Source: an uncultured Pseudomonas sp.
GTDB lineage: Bacteria; Pseudomonadota; Gammaproteobacteria; Pseudomonadales; Pseudomonadaceae
NCBI RefSeq assembly: GCF_946885885.1
Contig: NZ_CAMPHN010000073.1
Location: forward strand, 1 to 20,748
DNA: 20,748 nucleotides
Direction: 5' to 3'
Notes under the pieces: model-generated
What the model saw: the letters and a program-made list of their open reading frames with translations, nothing else
Databases searched by the model: none
What the model was told of the DNA's origin: nothing
Program-made: the position numbers and the translations under genes
Shown: one piece after another, positions 1 to 7,243 of the stretch
Layout: every line of letters starts with the position of its first letter
Position numbering within the stretch: position 1 is the first letter of the stretch

Positions 1-580
1 TGTTGAGCGCAGCGGTGCCGGCGGTGGTCAGGGTTTTCAGGGCATCGATGCCGCTTTGCGGGTTACTGGAGCCGGACAGCAGGTTGATCATCGCGCCCAA
101 AGCGTTGGCCAAGGCATTGGCGCCGCCTTCGATAGCGCTGTTGGGCGGAATCGCCCCGCGCAACACGTCGGCCACCTTCGAGCCCTTGTTGACGCCATTG
201 ATCGAGGTCACCGAGGCCACCAGATCCGGGCGCAAGGAGGCGGCGACGCGCGAGGTCGGCGACCCCTGGCTGTGGCCGATCAGGTTGACCTTGCCGCCGT
301 TGGCGCCGGCCCAGGGCACTATCTGCTGCGCCAGCGCGGCCCCGCGCTGCTCGCTGTCGTTCAGTGCGGAAACGCTGGCGACATAGACCTTGGCGCCGTC
401 GCGCTCAAGGTTCCAGGGGATGGTATGGAAATAGTTGATCAAGCCGCCGATGGTGTCGAAACCGGTGACACCGTGCACCAGCACGATCGGATACTTGGTT
501 TGGGTATAGGTGCCGGCTTGGGCCTCGACGACGCCAAGCAGAGCCAGACCGGCAAGAGCAGTAGTGAAGGTACGACGCAT
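1..580 (-). CDS. Secreted triacylglycerol lipase, family I.1/I.2-like (partial, 3' end beyond window)
   Basis: The first 193 codons of a secreted alpha/beta-hydrolase lipase, cut by the left edge of the window. I translated it from the ATG at 578-580, which has a strong AGGAGG Shine-Dalgarno eight bases upstream. Residues 1-23 form a Sec signal peptide (MRRTFTTALAGLALLG..., cleavage near AQA-G). The mature start TYTQTKYPIVLVHGVTGFD is typical of Pseudomonas/Burkholderia true lipases, with the HG of the oxyanion hole. KVNLIGHSQGSPTSR carries the nucleophile serine elbow, GHSQG. The catalytic Asp and His would lie beyond the edge. The usual His after the elbow (GTPHxGS) is replaced by NGVNKGS. 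Known members hydrolyse long-chain triglycerides outside the cell and often need a Lif foldase encoded downstream, which would be off-window. Family assignment is firm; substrate is inferred. Confidence 0.9.
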   Translation of the reverse strand, partial: MRRTFTTALAGLALLGVVEAQAGTYTQTKYPIVLVHGVTGFDTIGGLINYFHTIPWNLERDGAKVYVASVSALNDSEQRGAALAQQIVPWAGANGGKVNLIGHSQGSPTSRVAASLRPDLVASVTSINGVNKGSKVADVLRGAIPPNSAIEGGANALANALGAMINLLSGSSNPQSGIDALKTLTTAGTAALN

Positions 581-661
581 GGGATGCCTCCTGATTATTA
601 TTGTTGGCGCCGGGAGACTGCGTCCGACGTGCAACAAGTGTAAGCAGGAGGAAAAACCTAT

Positions 662-692
662 CCCATCGCCCAGATGGGTGACTGGCGATGGG
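662..692 (-). terminator. Probable intrinsic terminator after the glutathione peroxidase gene
   Basis: Directly after the peroxidase stop codon, a perfect 9-bp stem (CCCATCGCC at 662-670 against GGCGATGGG at 684-692) encloses a 13-nt loop. On the minus strand the stem is followed by ATAGG and then five Ts at 653-657. The T-run is five bases away from the stem, so this is a slightly loose rho-independent terminator. It would separate the peroxidase transcript from the lipase gene. Confidence 0.55.
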
Positions 693-1259
693 CTATTGGC
701 GATCCGTCGCTGGCGCCGAGGCAATCGCCTGCTCGACCGCGGCGAGCAACGCCGGATCGTCCGCCAGGGTGGTGCTGGGAAAGCTGGCGAGCACCTTGCC
801 CTGCCGATCGATCACGTATTTGAAGAAATTCCAGCCCGGCGCCTGGCTCTGCGCCGCGATGCCCTTGAACAGGCCAATGGCATCGACGCCGATCACCCGC
901 TGCGGCTCGCTCATGGCGAAGGTCACGCCGTAATTGACGTAGCAGACCTTGGCGGTTTCTTCGGCACTGCCGGCCTCTTGTTTGAAGTCGTCGGATGGCA
1001 CGCCGAGCACCTCCAGGCCCTCCCCCTTGTAGCGCTGATAGAGCGCCTCCAGCCCTTTGAACTGCGGGGTGAAACCGCAGAAGCTGGCGGTATTGACCAC
1101 CAGCAACGGCTTGCCGGCGAAGCGTTGGCACAGGTCGATGCTGTTCTTGCTACGCAATTGGGTCAGCTCGCCCTGGAGCAGCGCCGGACATTCGTCGGCC
1201 AGCGCGGGGGCGGCGATAGCGCTCAACAACAGCGGAATGGCGAAGGCGCGCAGCAACAT
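693..1259 (-). CDS. Periplasmic glutathione peroxidase-like thiol peroxidase
   Basis: A 188-aa thioredoxin-fold peroxidase of the GPx family. The ATG at 1259 has AGGAG seven bases upstream. Residues 1-21 are a Sec signal peptide ending ALA-D, so the enzyme should work in the periplasm. The peroxidatic site is [19 protein letters not shown] with Cys61; Trp143 and Asn144 of WNF complete the catalytic set. The usual Gln of PCNQFGGQE is changed, since the segment reads [10 protein letters not shown]. Cys106 lies where the resolving Cys sits in BtuE-type enzymes, so electrons probably come from thioredoxin-like partners rather than glutathione (inference). It reduces H2O2 or organic hydroperoxides. 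A homologue occupies the same neighbourhood near cob genes in P. aeruginosa, by memory. It is followed by a terminator hairpin. Confidence 0.88.
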   Translation of the reverse strand: MLLRAFAIPLLLSAIAAPALADECPALLQGELTQLRSKNSIDLCQRFAGKPLLVVNTASFCGFTPQFKGLEALYQRYKGEGLEVLGVPSDDFKQEAGSAEETAKVCYVNYGVTFAMSEPQRVIGVDAIGLFKGIAAQSQAPGWNFFKYVIDRQGKVLASFPSTTLADDPALLAAVEQAIASAPATDRQ

Positions 1260-1330
1260 GGCGAGCTCCTGTACGAGGGCGAAAACCCGACGCTACGCGC
1301 CTGCCAAGGCAGTGGCAACAGGCATCAGGC

Positions 1331-1456
1331 TTAACACACGCCTATGCCCAACTGCATAAATGCCAAGCCGCTTTGCAGCCAAGCCCACCAGATCAAGCCG
1401 AGCAAGGCGGCGCCGGCCAGCGCCAGCGCGCTATTCAACCAGTAGTGTGCGTTCAT
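1331..1456 (-). CDS. 41-aa single-span membrane peptide, translationally coupled to the MFS gene
   Basis: A small gene whose ATG (1454-1456) overlaps the TGA of the upstream MFS gene (1453-1455) as ATGA, the usual sign of translational coupling. The peptide begins MNAHYWLNSALALAGAALLG and has one long hydrophobic segment (about residues 8-36, rich in Ala, Leu and Trp), ending LGIGVC. No known domain is recognisable. Overlap with the transporter, a membrane-span profile and a proper start argue that it is real and may sit beside or modulate the transporter. That role is inference only. A longer reading from upstream in the same frame would lie inside the MFS gene and has no ribosome-binding site of its own. 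Confidence 0.6.
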   Translation of the reverse strand: MNAHYWLNSALALAGAALLGLIWWAWLQSGLAFMQLGIGVC

Positions 1457-2661
1457 GCTGCGACCTCGAGATTGCGCAGGCGCGCGACCGGCTGCTCGCG
1501 CACCGGCCAGTTCAACGCCGCGGCCAGCAGGCTGAGCAGGATCGCGATCTGCCAGACCAGTTCGTAGCTGCCCGTGCGGTCGTATAAATAACCGCCCAAC
1601 CAACCGCCCATAAATGCCCCGAGCTGATGGAACAGGAAGACGATACCGCCGAGCATCGACAGGTTACGCACACCGAACAAGGTCGCCACGGTGCCGTTGG
1701 TCAACGGCACGGTGGACAGCCACAACAGCCCCATGGCGATGCCGAACGCATAAGCGCTCCACGCGGTCAGCGGTGTCAGCACGAACGCCGTGATCACCAG
1801 CGCCCGCGCCAGGTACAGAGCGCTGAGCAGGCGCGGCTTGGATATCCGCCCGCCGAGCCAGCCGGCGCCATAGGTGCCGAAGATATTGAACAACCCGACC
1901 AACGCCAACACCGTGGTGCCGACCAGCGCCGGCAAATGTTGATCGACCAGATACGCCGGCAGGTGCACGCCGATAAACACCACCTGGAAGCCGCAGACGA
2001 AGAACCCCAGGCCGAGCAGCCAGAACCCGGAATGCCCGGCGGCTTCGCGCAATGCCTCGCGCAGTGTCTGTTCCTGGCCCAGACTCGGCAACGGCCGGTC
2101 CTTGACCATCGTCGCCAACGGCACGATCAGTGCGACCAGCAGAGCGAGGGCGAGCAATGCCGCCGACCAGCCCAACCAACTGATCAACCCGAGCGTGCCG
2201 GGCAACATGGCGAACTGACCGAAGGAGCCGGCCGCCGCGACTATGCCCATCGCCAGGCTGCGTTTTTCCACCGGCACCGCGCGGCCGACCGCACCGAGAA
2301 TCACCGAAAACGAAGTGCCGGACAGCCCAAGTCCGATCAGCAAACCCGCGCTCAGCGACAGCGACCATGGTGAATCCGCCAACCCCATGGTCAGCAGGCC
2401 GAGGCCATAGAGAATGCCGCCGAGAACGATGGTGCGCCGCGCCCCGAAGCGATCCGCCACAGCGCCGGCGAACGGCTGGGCCAGACCCCAGATCAGGTTC
2501 TGCAGGGCGATGGCGAAAGCGAACACTTCGCGCCCCCAACCGAACTCGGCGCTCATCGGCGGCAGAAACAAACCGAAGCCATGACGAATGCCCAGCGACA
2601 GCGCCAGGATCAACGACCCGCCGAGGAGTATCCCCAGACCGGCTCGCCCTATTGTCCTCAT
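1453..2661 (-). CDS. Major facilitator superfamily transporter
   Basis: A 402-aa, 12-helix MFS permease. I chose the ATG at 2659-2661 because GGGAGA sits 8 nt before it; an in-frame TTG eight codons earlier has no such site. Helix 1 (GILLGGSLILALSLGIRHGFG) is followed by the MFS motif A loop, GAVADRFGARR, between helices 2 and 3. Charged loops alternate with hydrophobic spans to the end. The overall look, including helix 1 with IRHGFGLF, recalls the oxalate/formate or monocarboxylate branch, but the substrate cannot be read from the sequence. In P. aeruginosa a similar MFS gene lies just past cobS (PA1282 region, by memory), though here two genes intervene. A 34-bp inverted repeat sits 22 bp upstream of the start, and a 41-aa gene overlaps the stop. 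Confidence 0.88.
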   Translation of the reverse strand: MRTIGRAGLGILLGGSLILALSLGIRHGFGLFLPPMSAEFGWGREVFAFAIALQNLIWGLAQPFAGAVADRFGARRTIVLGGILYGLGLLTMGLADSPWSLSLSAGLLIGLGLSGTSFSVILGAVGRAVPVEKRSLAMGIVAAAGSFGQFAMLPGTLGLISWLGWSAALLALALLVALIVPLATMVKDRPLPSLGQEQTLREALREAAGHSGFWLLGLGFFVCGFQVVFIGVHLPAYLVDQHLPALVGTTVLALVGLFNIFGTYGAGWLGGRISKPRLLSALYLARALVITAFVLTPLTAWSAYAFGIAMGLLWLSTVPLTNGTVATLFGVRNLSMLGGIVFLFHQLGAFMGGWLGGYLYDRTGSYELVWQIAILLSLLAAALNWPVREQPVARLRNLEVAA

Positions 2662-2682
2662 GTTCCAGTCTCCCAGGCTGTT

Positions 2683-2716
2683 CAATCTTGATCGAACGAT
2701 CAGATCGCTAAGATTG
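2683..2716. promoter_or_regulatory. Inverted repeat upstream of the MFS gene; candidate operator
   Basis: CAATCTT (2683-2689) and AAGATTG (2710-2716) form perfect 7-bp outer arms. The interior holds further GATCG and CGATC half-sites (GATCGAACGATC at 2690-2701). The repeat ends 22 bp from the MFS start codon, where a repressor or activator would act. It could instead be an RNA hairpin in the leader. No regulator gene is adjacent in the window, so the cognate protein is unknown. Confidence 0.4.
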
Positions 2717-2751
2717 ACGCCCGGCAGCGCTTAAAACAAGTCGACCATCGA

Positions 2752-3639
2752 CTAATCGAGAATCAACGCGGAAGCGGCGGCGCGCTGCTGGAAGAAGCGC
2801 AGTAATTCTTCGCGGTAGTGGTCATAGACCTGCGGCGGCAGCCAGCTCTGGTAGAGCGCCAACAGCGCCGCCGGTTGTGCGGAAACCTCGCGTATGGCGT
2901 GATCCAGACGCATGGCCATGCGAGCGCCCCAGGCGTTCCGTGGGCAATAGATACCCACCGACACCAAATGCGGACTCTCGCGCAATGGCACGCTGATCAA
3001 CGGCTCACTGAGGCTGAAATGCCGCGCGACCTCGGTGTAGATCAACGGGTAGTCGAATACATAATCCAAACGCCCATGGCTGACCATCAGCAGCAGGTTC
3101 TCACCAGCCATACTGCCGCCCAATGCCTGAATGCGCCCCTCGACCTGGGCCTGACGCAGCCGCTCGCGAATCTGCTCGGGGTACACCCGATTCTTCGCCA
3201 AGGCGCCGCGTAGAGAGGTTCTGCCGAACAACCAGTCGAGACTGACCTTGCCGTCTTCGATCAACAGTTGGTCGAGGGTTTGCCGACGTATCAACACGTG
3301 AATGGGCATGAAGACCATATACGGCACGAAATAACCAACGCGGTCGCGCTCCGCACTTTGCAAATGCCCACTGCTGCACATGTAATCCAGCGCATCCATG
3401 CGCTGTGTGAGTCGGCTCATGGGCAAGGCCTCGTAGCGCATCTGTAACTCGGGCATTTGCGCTTCGAGCAAACGCGTGCTGTCGAACAGGATGCCGCCGG
3501 TCACTTGACCATCGCGCACGTTGAACGCCCCGGGCAACGGCACCACGCCCCAGACCAATGACTCGGCCTGCACGAACGCAGACGCGGGCAACAGCCCGAG
3601 CGTCAAGGCCAACAGTGCGAATTTGAGTGACCTGATCAC
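2752..3639 (-). CDS. Periplasmic solute-binding-like protein (SBP family 3 / TIGR02285-like)
   Basis: A 295-aa exported protein beginning at GTG (3637-3639) with a weak AAGGG upstream. Residues 1-25 are a Sec signal peptide ending VQA-E. The mature part resembles the periplasmic-binding-protein fold of family 3 (amino-acid-binding type): an N-terminal LVWGVVPLPGAFNV strand, GGILFDSTRLLEAQMPELQMRYEALPMSRLTQRM, and a second lobe with GRLDYVFDYPLIYTEVARH. Stand-alone members, common in Pseudomonas, are not linked to ABC permeases, and none is present here. The ligand is unknown and it may have a sensing rather than a transport role. It is transcribed away from the copper-storage-like gene, with a 156-bp shared upstream region. 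Confidence 0.72.
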   Translation of the reverse strand: MIRSLKFALLALTLGLLPASAFVQAESLVWGVVPLPGAFNVRDGQVTGGILFDSTRLLEAQMPELQMRYEALPMSRLTQRMDALDYMCSSGHLQSAERDRVGYFVPYMVFMPIHVLIRRQTLDQLLIEDGKVSLDWLFGRTSLRGALAKNRVYPEQIRERLRQAQVEGRIQALGGSMAGENLLLMVSHGRLDYVFDYPLIYTEVARHFSLSEPLISVPLRESPHLVSVGIYCPRNAWGARMAMRLDHAIREVSAQPAALLALYQSWLPPQVYDHYREELLRFFQQRAAASALILD

Positions 3640-3795
3640 ACGGAGCGCCCTTTTCGAATAGCGACTTCATAAACGCTAGCAGGTCGTCGTAAGAAACGCC
3701 TGGCGACCCACGCAGCACCGCTCCCGGAAAAATCTGAACATGCAATCGCGCACGCCGGTCAACCCAGAGGTAACCCTTAACAGGAGGACCTAACC
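3640..3795. other. Divergent intergenic region between the SBP-like and copper-storage-like genes
   Basis: This 156-bp stretch must hold the promoters of both divergent genes. The only clear signal is AGGAGG at 3782-3787, the ribosome-binding site of the rightward gene. I looked for a CueR-type interrupted palindrome and did not find a convincing one. Confidence 0.4.
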
Positions 3796-4128
3796 ATGAG
3801 TTCGCCCCACTATGCATCCTGCATGCAAGCATGCAGCGCCTGTGCAACTGCCTGTGAGGTATGCGCGTTCGCCTGCCTGAAAGAAGACGATGTGCAGATG
3901 ATGGCCACCTGCATTCAGCTCAACCACGACTGTGCGGACATGTGCCGACTGGCGGTGATCCTGATGGCCCGCGAAAGCGGCCTGGTCGATGAGTTTTGCC
4001 GGCTGTGCGCAATCATTTGCCAGGCCTGTGGCGAAGAGTGCGCCAAGCACGAACACGACCATTGCCAGCAATGCGCCCAAGCCTGCCAGCATTGCGCAGA
4101 AGAGTGCGAGTCGATGAACCTGGCCTGA
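3796..4128 (+). CDS. Cytosolic four-helix-bundle copper-storage protein (Csp3-like, DUF326)
   Basis: A 110-aa protein with 19 cysteines at residues 9, 13, 16, 20, 23, 27, 39, 46, 50, 68, 71, 75, 78, 82, 90, 93, 97, 100 and 104. The CxxxC and CxxC spacing places them on one face of successive helices, the hallmark of the four-helix-bundle copper-storage proteins (Csp). Those proteins line the bundle core with thiolates and hold many Cu(I) ions. There is no signal peptide or Tat motif, so the cytosolic Csp3 type fits better than exported Csp1. A HEHDHC patch at residues 85-90 may be a metal entry site (inference). An AGGAGG Shine-Dalgarno lies 8 nt before the ATG. It is the only plus-strand gene in the window and converges on cobS with an 8-bp gap and no visible terminator. 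Confidence 0.85.
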   Translation: MSSPHYASCMQACSACATACEVCAFACLKEDDVQMMATCIQLNHDCADMCRLAVILMARESGLVDEFCRLCAIICQACGEECAKHEHDHCQQCAQACQHCAEECESMNLA

Positions 4129-4136
4129 ACCAAGAT

Positions 4137-4874
4137 CTACAAGCCAAGAGCCAAGGCCACCAGAACAACGCACTCGAGCAACTCCAGCAGCGCACCGGCG
4201 GTATCCCCAGTGGTGCCGCCGAGGCGCTGGCACATCAGCCGTCGCAATAGCCAGAACGCCCCGAGCGCCGCCGCGATAGCCAGCAGCCCTGCACGCCCGC
4301 CCACCAGCAGGCAGAACAGCGCGCTGGCGATCAGCACGCGCCAGCCGATTGCGCGCGGCAGATTATCGGCCATGGCCTGGCCCAAGCCACCGGGGCGCAC
4401 ATAGGGCGTGGCGAGAAACAGCGCCAGCAGTGCGCCGCGGCCGAGCAGCGGGGCCAGCAGCAAGGCGCTGAACGCAGCCCCGGCGTCGAGCAGCGTGACC
4501 AGGGCGACGAACTTGAGCAACAGCAGCAGCACCAGCACGACCACCGCAATCGGTCCGCTGCGCGGGTCTTGCATGATCGTCAGGGTCCGTTCGCGATCGC
4601 CGAAGCCGCCGGCCCAGGCGTCGGCGCTGTCGGCCAGGCCGTCGAGGTGCAGGCCGCCGCTCAGCGCCACCCAGAGCGTCAGCAGCAAAGCCGTCTGCAA
4701 CAGTGCCGGCGTGTCGCCGAGCAACCAGCGCGCCGTAATCAATACCAGGCCGATCAGCAGCCCCACCAGCGGATACCAGAGTAAAGAGCGGCCCATCTGC
4801 CGCGGCGTCGGCATGCCGGCCAGGCGGATCGGCCAGCGGGTAAGGAATTGCAGGGCGATCAGTAACGGCGTCAT
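4137..4874 (-). CDS. cobS: Adenosylcobinamide-GDP ribazoletransferase (cobalamin-5'-phosphate synthase)
   Basis: A 245-aa integral membrane enzyme (called CobV in the Pseudomonas denitrificans scheme) that joins adenosylcobinamide-GDP to alpha-ribazole or its 5'-phosphate, the nucleotide-loop closing step at the inner membrane. The diagnostic acidic motif GGLHLDGLADSADAWAGG spans residues 73-90, with Asp78, Asp82 and Asp85 as metal ligands, followed by TIMQDPRSGPIAV. Several hydrophobic spans fill the rest. The start ATG overlaps the stop of the preceding phosphatase gene by 4 nt (ATGA), so translation is coupled. It is the last gene of the B12 operon. Its TAG stop faces the stop of the convergent copper-storage-like gene 8 bp away, and no intrinsic terminator is visible after it. 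Confidence 0.95.
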   Translation of the reverse strand: MTPLLIALQFLTRWPIRLAGMPTPRQMGRSLLWYPLVGLLIGLVLITARWLLGDTPALLQTALLLTLWVALSGGLHLDGLADSADAWAGGFGDRERTLTIMQDPRSGPIAVVVLVLLLLLKFVALVTLLDAGAAFSALLLAPLLGRGALLALFLATPYVRPGGLGQAMADNLPRAIGWRVLIASALFCLLVGGRAGLLAIAAALGAFWLLRRLMCQRLGGTTGDTAGALLELLECVVLVALALGL

Positions 4875-5446
4875 ACTAACTCCTTCAGCGCACCCGTGCC
4901 ATCGAGGCTCAAGCGGAAACGCTCAGCATAGCCAACGTTGACCTGCAGCAAACCGCTGCGCGGCAGATCACGGGCCCGCGCCAACAGCAGGCGCATCACC
5001 CCGCCATGGGTGATCAGCAGCAGGCGCTCGCCGGCATGACGCTTGTGCAAACGCTGCAACGCGCCCAATACCCGCGCCTCGAATGCCGGCAGGGGTTCGC
5101 CTTGCGGCGGGGTGAAGGCATAGGGGTCGGCCCAGAACCGCCCGAGATCCTCGGCCGCGGTCTGCATCAACTCGGCCGTGCTGCGCCCCTCCCAGGCGCC
5201 GAAATGCAGCTCCTGCAAGCCGGGCTCCAAGCTCAGCGGCAACGACTGCTGCGCGGCCAGCTCCTCGGCGAAACGTGCGCAACGCTGTAACGGCGAGCTG
5301 ATCAGCCGATCCCAGGGCCCGCCGCCGATCACCGCGGCGCGCAATTGCGCCCAGCCGCCGACGGTCAGGGCGTCGTCGAGGCTGCCGCGCAAGCCGCCGC
5401 CCAGCTCGGTTTCGCCATGGCGCAGCAGTTCCAGATGCAGCGTCAT
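4871..5446 (-). CDS. cobC: Alpha-ribazole-5'-phosphate phosphatase-like histidine phosphatase
   Basis: A 191-aa member of the histidine phosphatase (phosphoglycerate-mutase-like) family. RHGET at residues 9-13 carries the phosphorylated His10. The second catalytic His is His147 in [10 protein letters not shown], and ELHFGAWEG (79-87) is the usual acid-containing segment. Its place between cobT and cobS, with ATGA overlaps on both sides, indicates the Salmonella CobC role of removing the 5'-phosphate from alpha-ribazole phosphate or from cobalamin phosphate. The name cobC is also used in Pseudomonas for threonine-phosphate decarboxylase; here it follows the Salmonella scheme. Family certain, exact substrate inferred from context. 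Confidence 0.88.
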   Translation of the reverse strand: MTLHLELLRHGETELGGGLRGSLDDALTVGGWAQLRAAVIGGGPWDRLISSPLQRCARFAEELAAQQSLPLSLEPGLQELHFGAWEGRSTAELMQTAAEDLGRFWADPYAFTPPQGEPLPAFEARVLGALQRLHKRHAGERLLLITHGGVMRLLLARARDLPRSGLLQVNVGYAERFRLSLDGTGALKELV

Positions 5447-6498
5447 GCCGGAGATTCGGACACCGCCGCCTCGGCGAAGGTCGCCATCTGGTTGTGCAGG
5501 CCGCAGGCCAGTTGCAGCAACGGCACCGCCAAGGCCGCACCACTGCCCTCGCCCAGGCGCAGGCCGAGGTCGAGCAAGGGCTCGGCCTGCATTTCGCCCA
5601 GCACGCGCTTGTGACCGGGCTCGGCGCCGCAGTGGGCGAATAGCAACCAGTCACGGCATGCCGGGTTCAGGCGCACCGCCAGCAGCGCGGCGACGCTGCA
5701 GATAAAACCGTCCACCAGCACCGCGATGCCCTGCTGCGCGCAGGCGATATAGGCGCCGCTCAGCGCCGCGATCTCGAAGCCGCCCAGGCGGCGCAGCGCC
5801 TCCAATGGGTCGCCGCTGGCCGGGCGGTGCAATTCCAGCGCCCGTTCGATAACCACGGCCTTGCGCGCCACCCCGGCGTGATGCAGGCCGGTGCCGGGGC
5901 CGACCAGCTCGGCCGCAGCGCAATCCAGCAGCACACAGGCCAGGGCCGTGGCCGCGGTGGTATTGCCGATGCCCATCTCGCCGCCGATAAACAGCTGGCT
6001 ACGCACCTCGCGGGCGCGCACGGCGGCGGCCTGGCCGGCGTCCAGGGCGAGCGCCAGTTGGGCGGCGCTCATCGCCGCTTCATGGAGGAAGTTGTGCGTG
6101 CCTGCGCCGATCTGCAGGTGACGCACGCCGCGCAACGGCGGCAACGGCGTGGCGGTGCCCAGGTCGATCACTTCCAGGGTCGCCCCCAGTTGCCGCGCGA
6201 GCACGCTGATGGCCGCACCACCGCCGACGAAATTCGCCAGCATCTGCCCGGTCACCGCTTGGGGAAACGCCGAAACCCCTTCGGCGACCACCCCATGGTC
6301 GCCGGCGAAGATACTGATCGCAATGCGCTCGACACCCGGCCGTTGCTCGCCTTGCAGCGCCGCCAGTTGCACCGCCAAGTGCTCCAGCCTGCCGAGAGAG
6401 CCGGCCGGCTTGGTCAATTGCTGCTGACGGGCCAGGGCATGCTCGCGTACCCGCGCATCTGCCGCCCGACAGTCGTGTTGCCACCATTGCTCGCTCAC
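5443..6498 (-). CDS. cobT: Nicotinate-nucleotide--dimethylbenzimidazole phosphoribosyltransferase
   Basis: A 351-aa cytosolic enzyme that transfers phosphoribose from nicotinate mononucleotide to 5,6-dimethylbenzimidazole, giving alpha-ribazole phosphate (CobU in the P. denitrificans scheme). I chose the GTG at 6496-6498: AGGAG lies seven bases upstream, GTGA overlaps the cobU stop, and the protein then has the normal family length. The open frame continues about 90 codons further upstream but only through cobU coding sequence. Motifs are [12 protein letters not shown] (28-39), [18 protein letters not shown] from 63, and [10 protein letters not shown] near the C-terminus. The Glu there falls at residue 317, the position of the catalytic Glu in the Salmonella enzyme. 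Confidence 0.95.
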   Translation of the reverse strand: MSEQWWQHDCRAADARVREHALARQQQLTKPAGSLGRLEHLAVQLAALQGEQRPGVERIAISIFAGDHGVVAEGVSAFPQAVTGQMLANFVGGGAAISVLARQLGATLEVIDLGTATPLPPLRGVRHLQIGAGTHNFLHEAAMSAAQLALALDAGQAAAVRAREVRSQLFIGGEMGIGNTTAATALACVLLDCAAAELVGPGTGLHHAGVARKAVVIERALELHRPASGDPLEALRRLGGFEIAALSGAYIACAQQGIAVLVDGFICSVAALLAVRLNPACRDWLLFAHCGAEPGHKRVLGEMQAEPLLDLGLRLGEGSGAALAVPLLQLACGLHNQMATFAEAAVSESPA

Positions 6499-7016
6499 AG
6501 TGCCGCTCCTTTGAGAACCATCGGCAAACCCGCCACGGTAAAGACCACGCGCCCACAGCGTTCGGCCAGCGCCTGATGCAGCCAGCCGGCTTCGTCGACA
6601 TAGCGCCGGCTCAGCTCGCCCATGGGCACCACGCCCAGGCCGGTTTCGTTGCTGACCAGAATGATCCGTCCCGGCAGCCGATCCAGGCATGCGAGTAGCG
6701 CATCGCGCTCGGCGGCCAGACGCGCCTCGTCGTCGAGCATCAGTAGGTTGGTCAGCCATAGCGTCAGGCAATCGACCAGCAGGCAGCGCTGCGGCGCGGC
6801 CAGTTCGCCGAGCACCCGGGCCAGCGCCAGCGGCTCCTCGACCAGTGCCCAGTGCTCGGGCCGCCGGGCGCGATGCTGGCGGATGCGCTCGCTCATTTCG
6901 CCATCCAGGGCCTGGCTGGTGGCGATATAAGTCACCGCCAGGCCCGACTCGCCCGCCAGCTTCTCGGCCAGACGGCTCTTGCCGGAACGAGCGCCGCCCA
7001 AAATCAGTTCAAGCAT
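6495..7016 (-). CDS. cobU: Adenosylcobinamide kinase / adenosylcobinamide-phosphate guanylyltransferase
   Basis: A 173-aa bifunctional enzyme (CobP in the P. denitrificans scheme) that phosphorylates adenosylcobinamide and then transfers GMP to give adenosylcobinamide-GDP. The start is the ATG at 7014-7016 with GGGAGAG upstream; an upstream in-frame start 11 codons earlier lies in repeat DNA. The P-loop GGARSGKS is at residues 7-14. [13 protein letters not shown] holds His48, equivalent to the guanylylated His of the Salmonella enzyme, and [11 protein letters not shown] is at 81-91. It is the first gene after the palindromic repeat array that separates it from cobQ by 223 nt. Its TGA overlaps the GTG of cobT by 4 nt. 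Confidence 0.95.
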   Translation of the reverse strand: MLELILGGARSGKSRLAEKLAGESGLAVTYIATSQALDGEMSERIRQHRARRPEHWALVEEPLALARVLGELAAPQRCLLVDCLTLWLTNLLMLDDEARLAAERDALLACLDRLPGRIILVSNETGLGVVPMGELSRRYVDEAGWLHQALAERCGRVVFTVAGLPMVLKGAAL

Positions 7017-7026
7017 GGCCTCTCCC

Positions 7027-7083
7027 GTAGGGTGCGCCGTGCGCACCATTGGTATATCTATTGGTGCGCAGGGCGCACCCTAC
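7027..7083. repeat. Palindromic intergenic element A (GTAGGGTGCGCC family)
   Basis: A 57-bp imperfect palindrome. GTAGGGTGCGCC (7027-7038) is the exact reverse complement of 7072-7083. A second inner stem pairs TGCGCACCA with TGGTGCGCA around an AT-rich centre. It ends 11 bp upstream of the cobU start codon, so an RNA hairpin would form next to the cobU ribosome-binding site. A shorter relative lies at 18680-18706. Confidence 0.85.
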
Positions 7084-7100
7084 GCCACGCCGCATACCTC

Positions 7101-7169
7101 GTAGCCCGGATGCAATCCAGGGGCGGTCTTATGGCCACCACCGCTTCCCCCGGATTTCATCCGGGCTAC
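7101..7169. repeat. Palindromic intergenic element B (GTAGCCCGGATG family)
   Basis: A 69-bp element starting GTAGCCCGGATGCAATCC and ending in the near reverse complement GGATTTCATCCGGGCTAC, with an unpaired centre. The same family occurs as a single arm at 15818-15837 and as a perfect hairpin at 19649-19707. This is a REP-like repeat family of the kind scattered through Pseudomonas genomes. Confidence 0.85.
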
Positions 7170-7173
7170 AGCT

Positions 7174-7243
7174 GTAGGGTGGATGACGCTTCATCCATCC
7201 ACCAAATCGTGATGGTGGATGAAAAAAGCGTCATCCACCCTAC
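7174..7243. repeat. Palindromic intergenic element C (GTAGGGTGGATGACGC family)
   Basis: A 70-bp element with a perfect 16-bp terminal inverted repeat (7174-7189 against 7228-7243) and an inner stem pairing TCATCCATCCACCA with TGGTGGATGA. Its right end supplies the TAG stop codon of cobQ (7240-7242). Confidence 0.88.

Noticed and set aside
1627..2373. Long plus-strand frame opposite the MFS gene
   Set aside because: Gln/Arg/His-rich antisense translation of a membrane protein gene, a common artefact.
4129..4136. Bidirectional terminator between the copper-storage-like gene and cobS
   Set aside because: The gap is only 8 bp and the flanking coding ends show no stem followed by a T-run.
7027..7243. 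CRISPR-like array
   Set aside because: The three units are different palindromes without a constant repeat and spacer pattern, and no cas gene is near.
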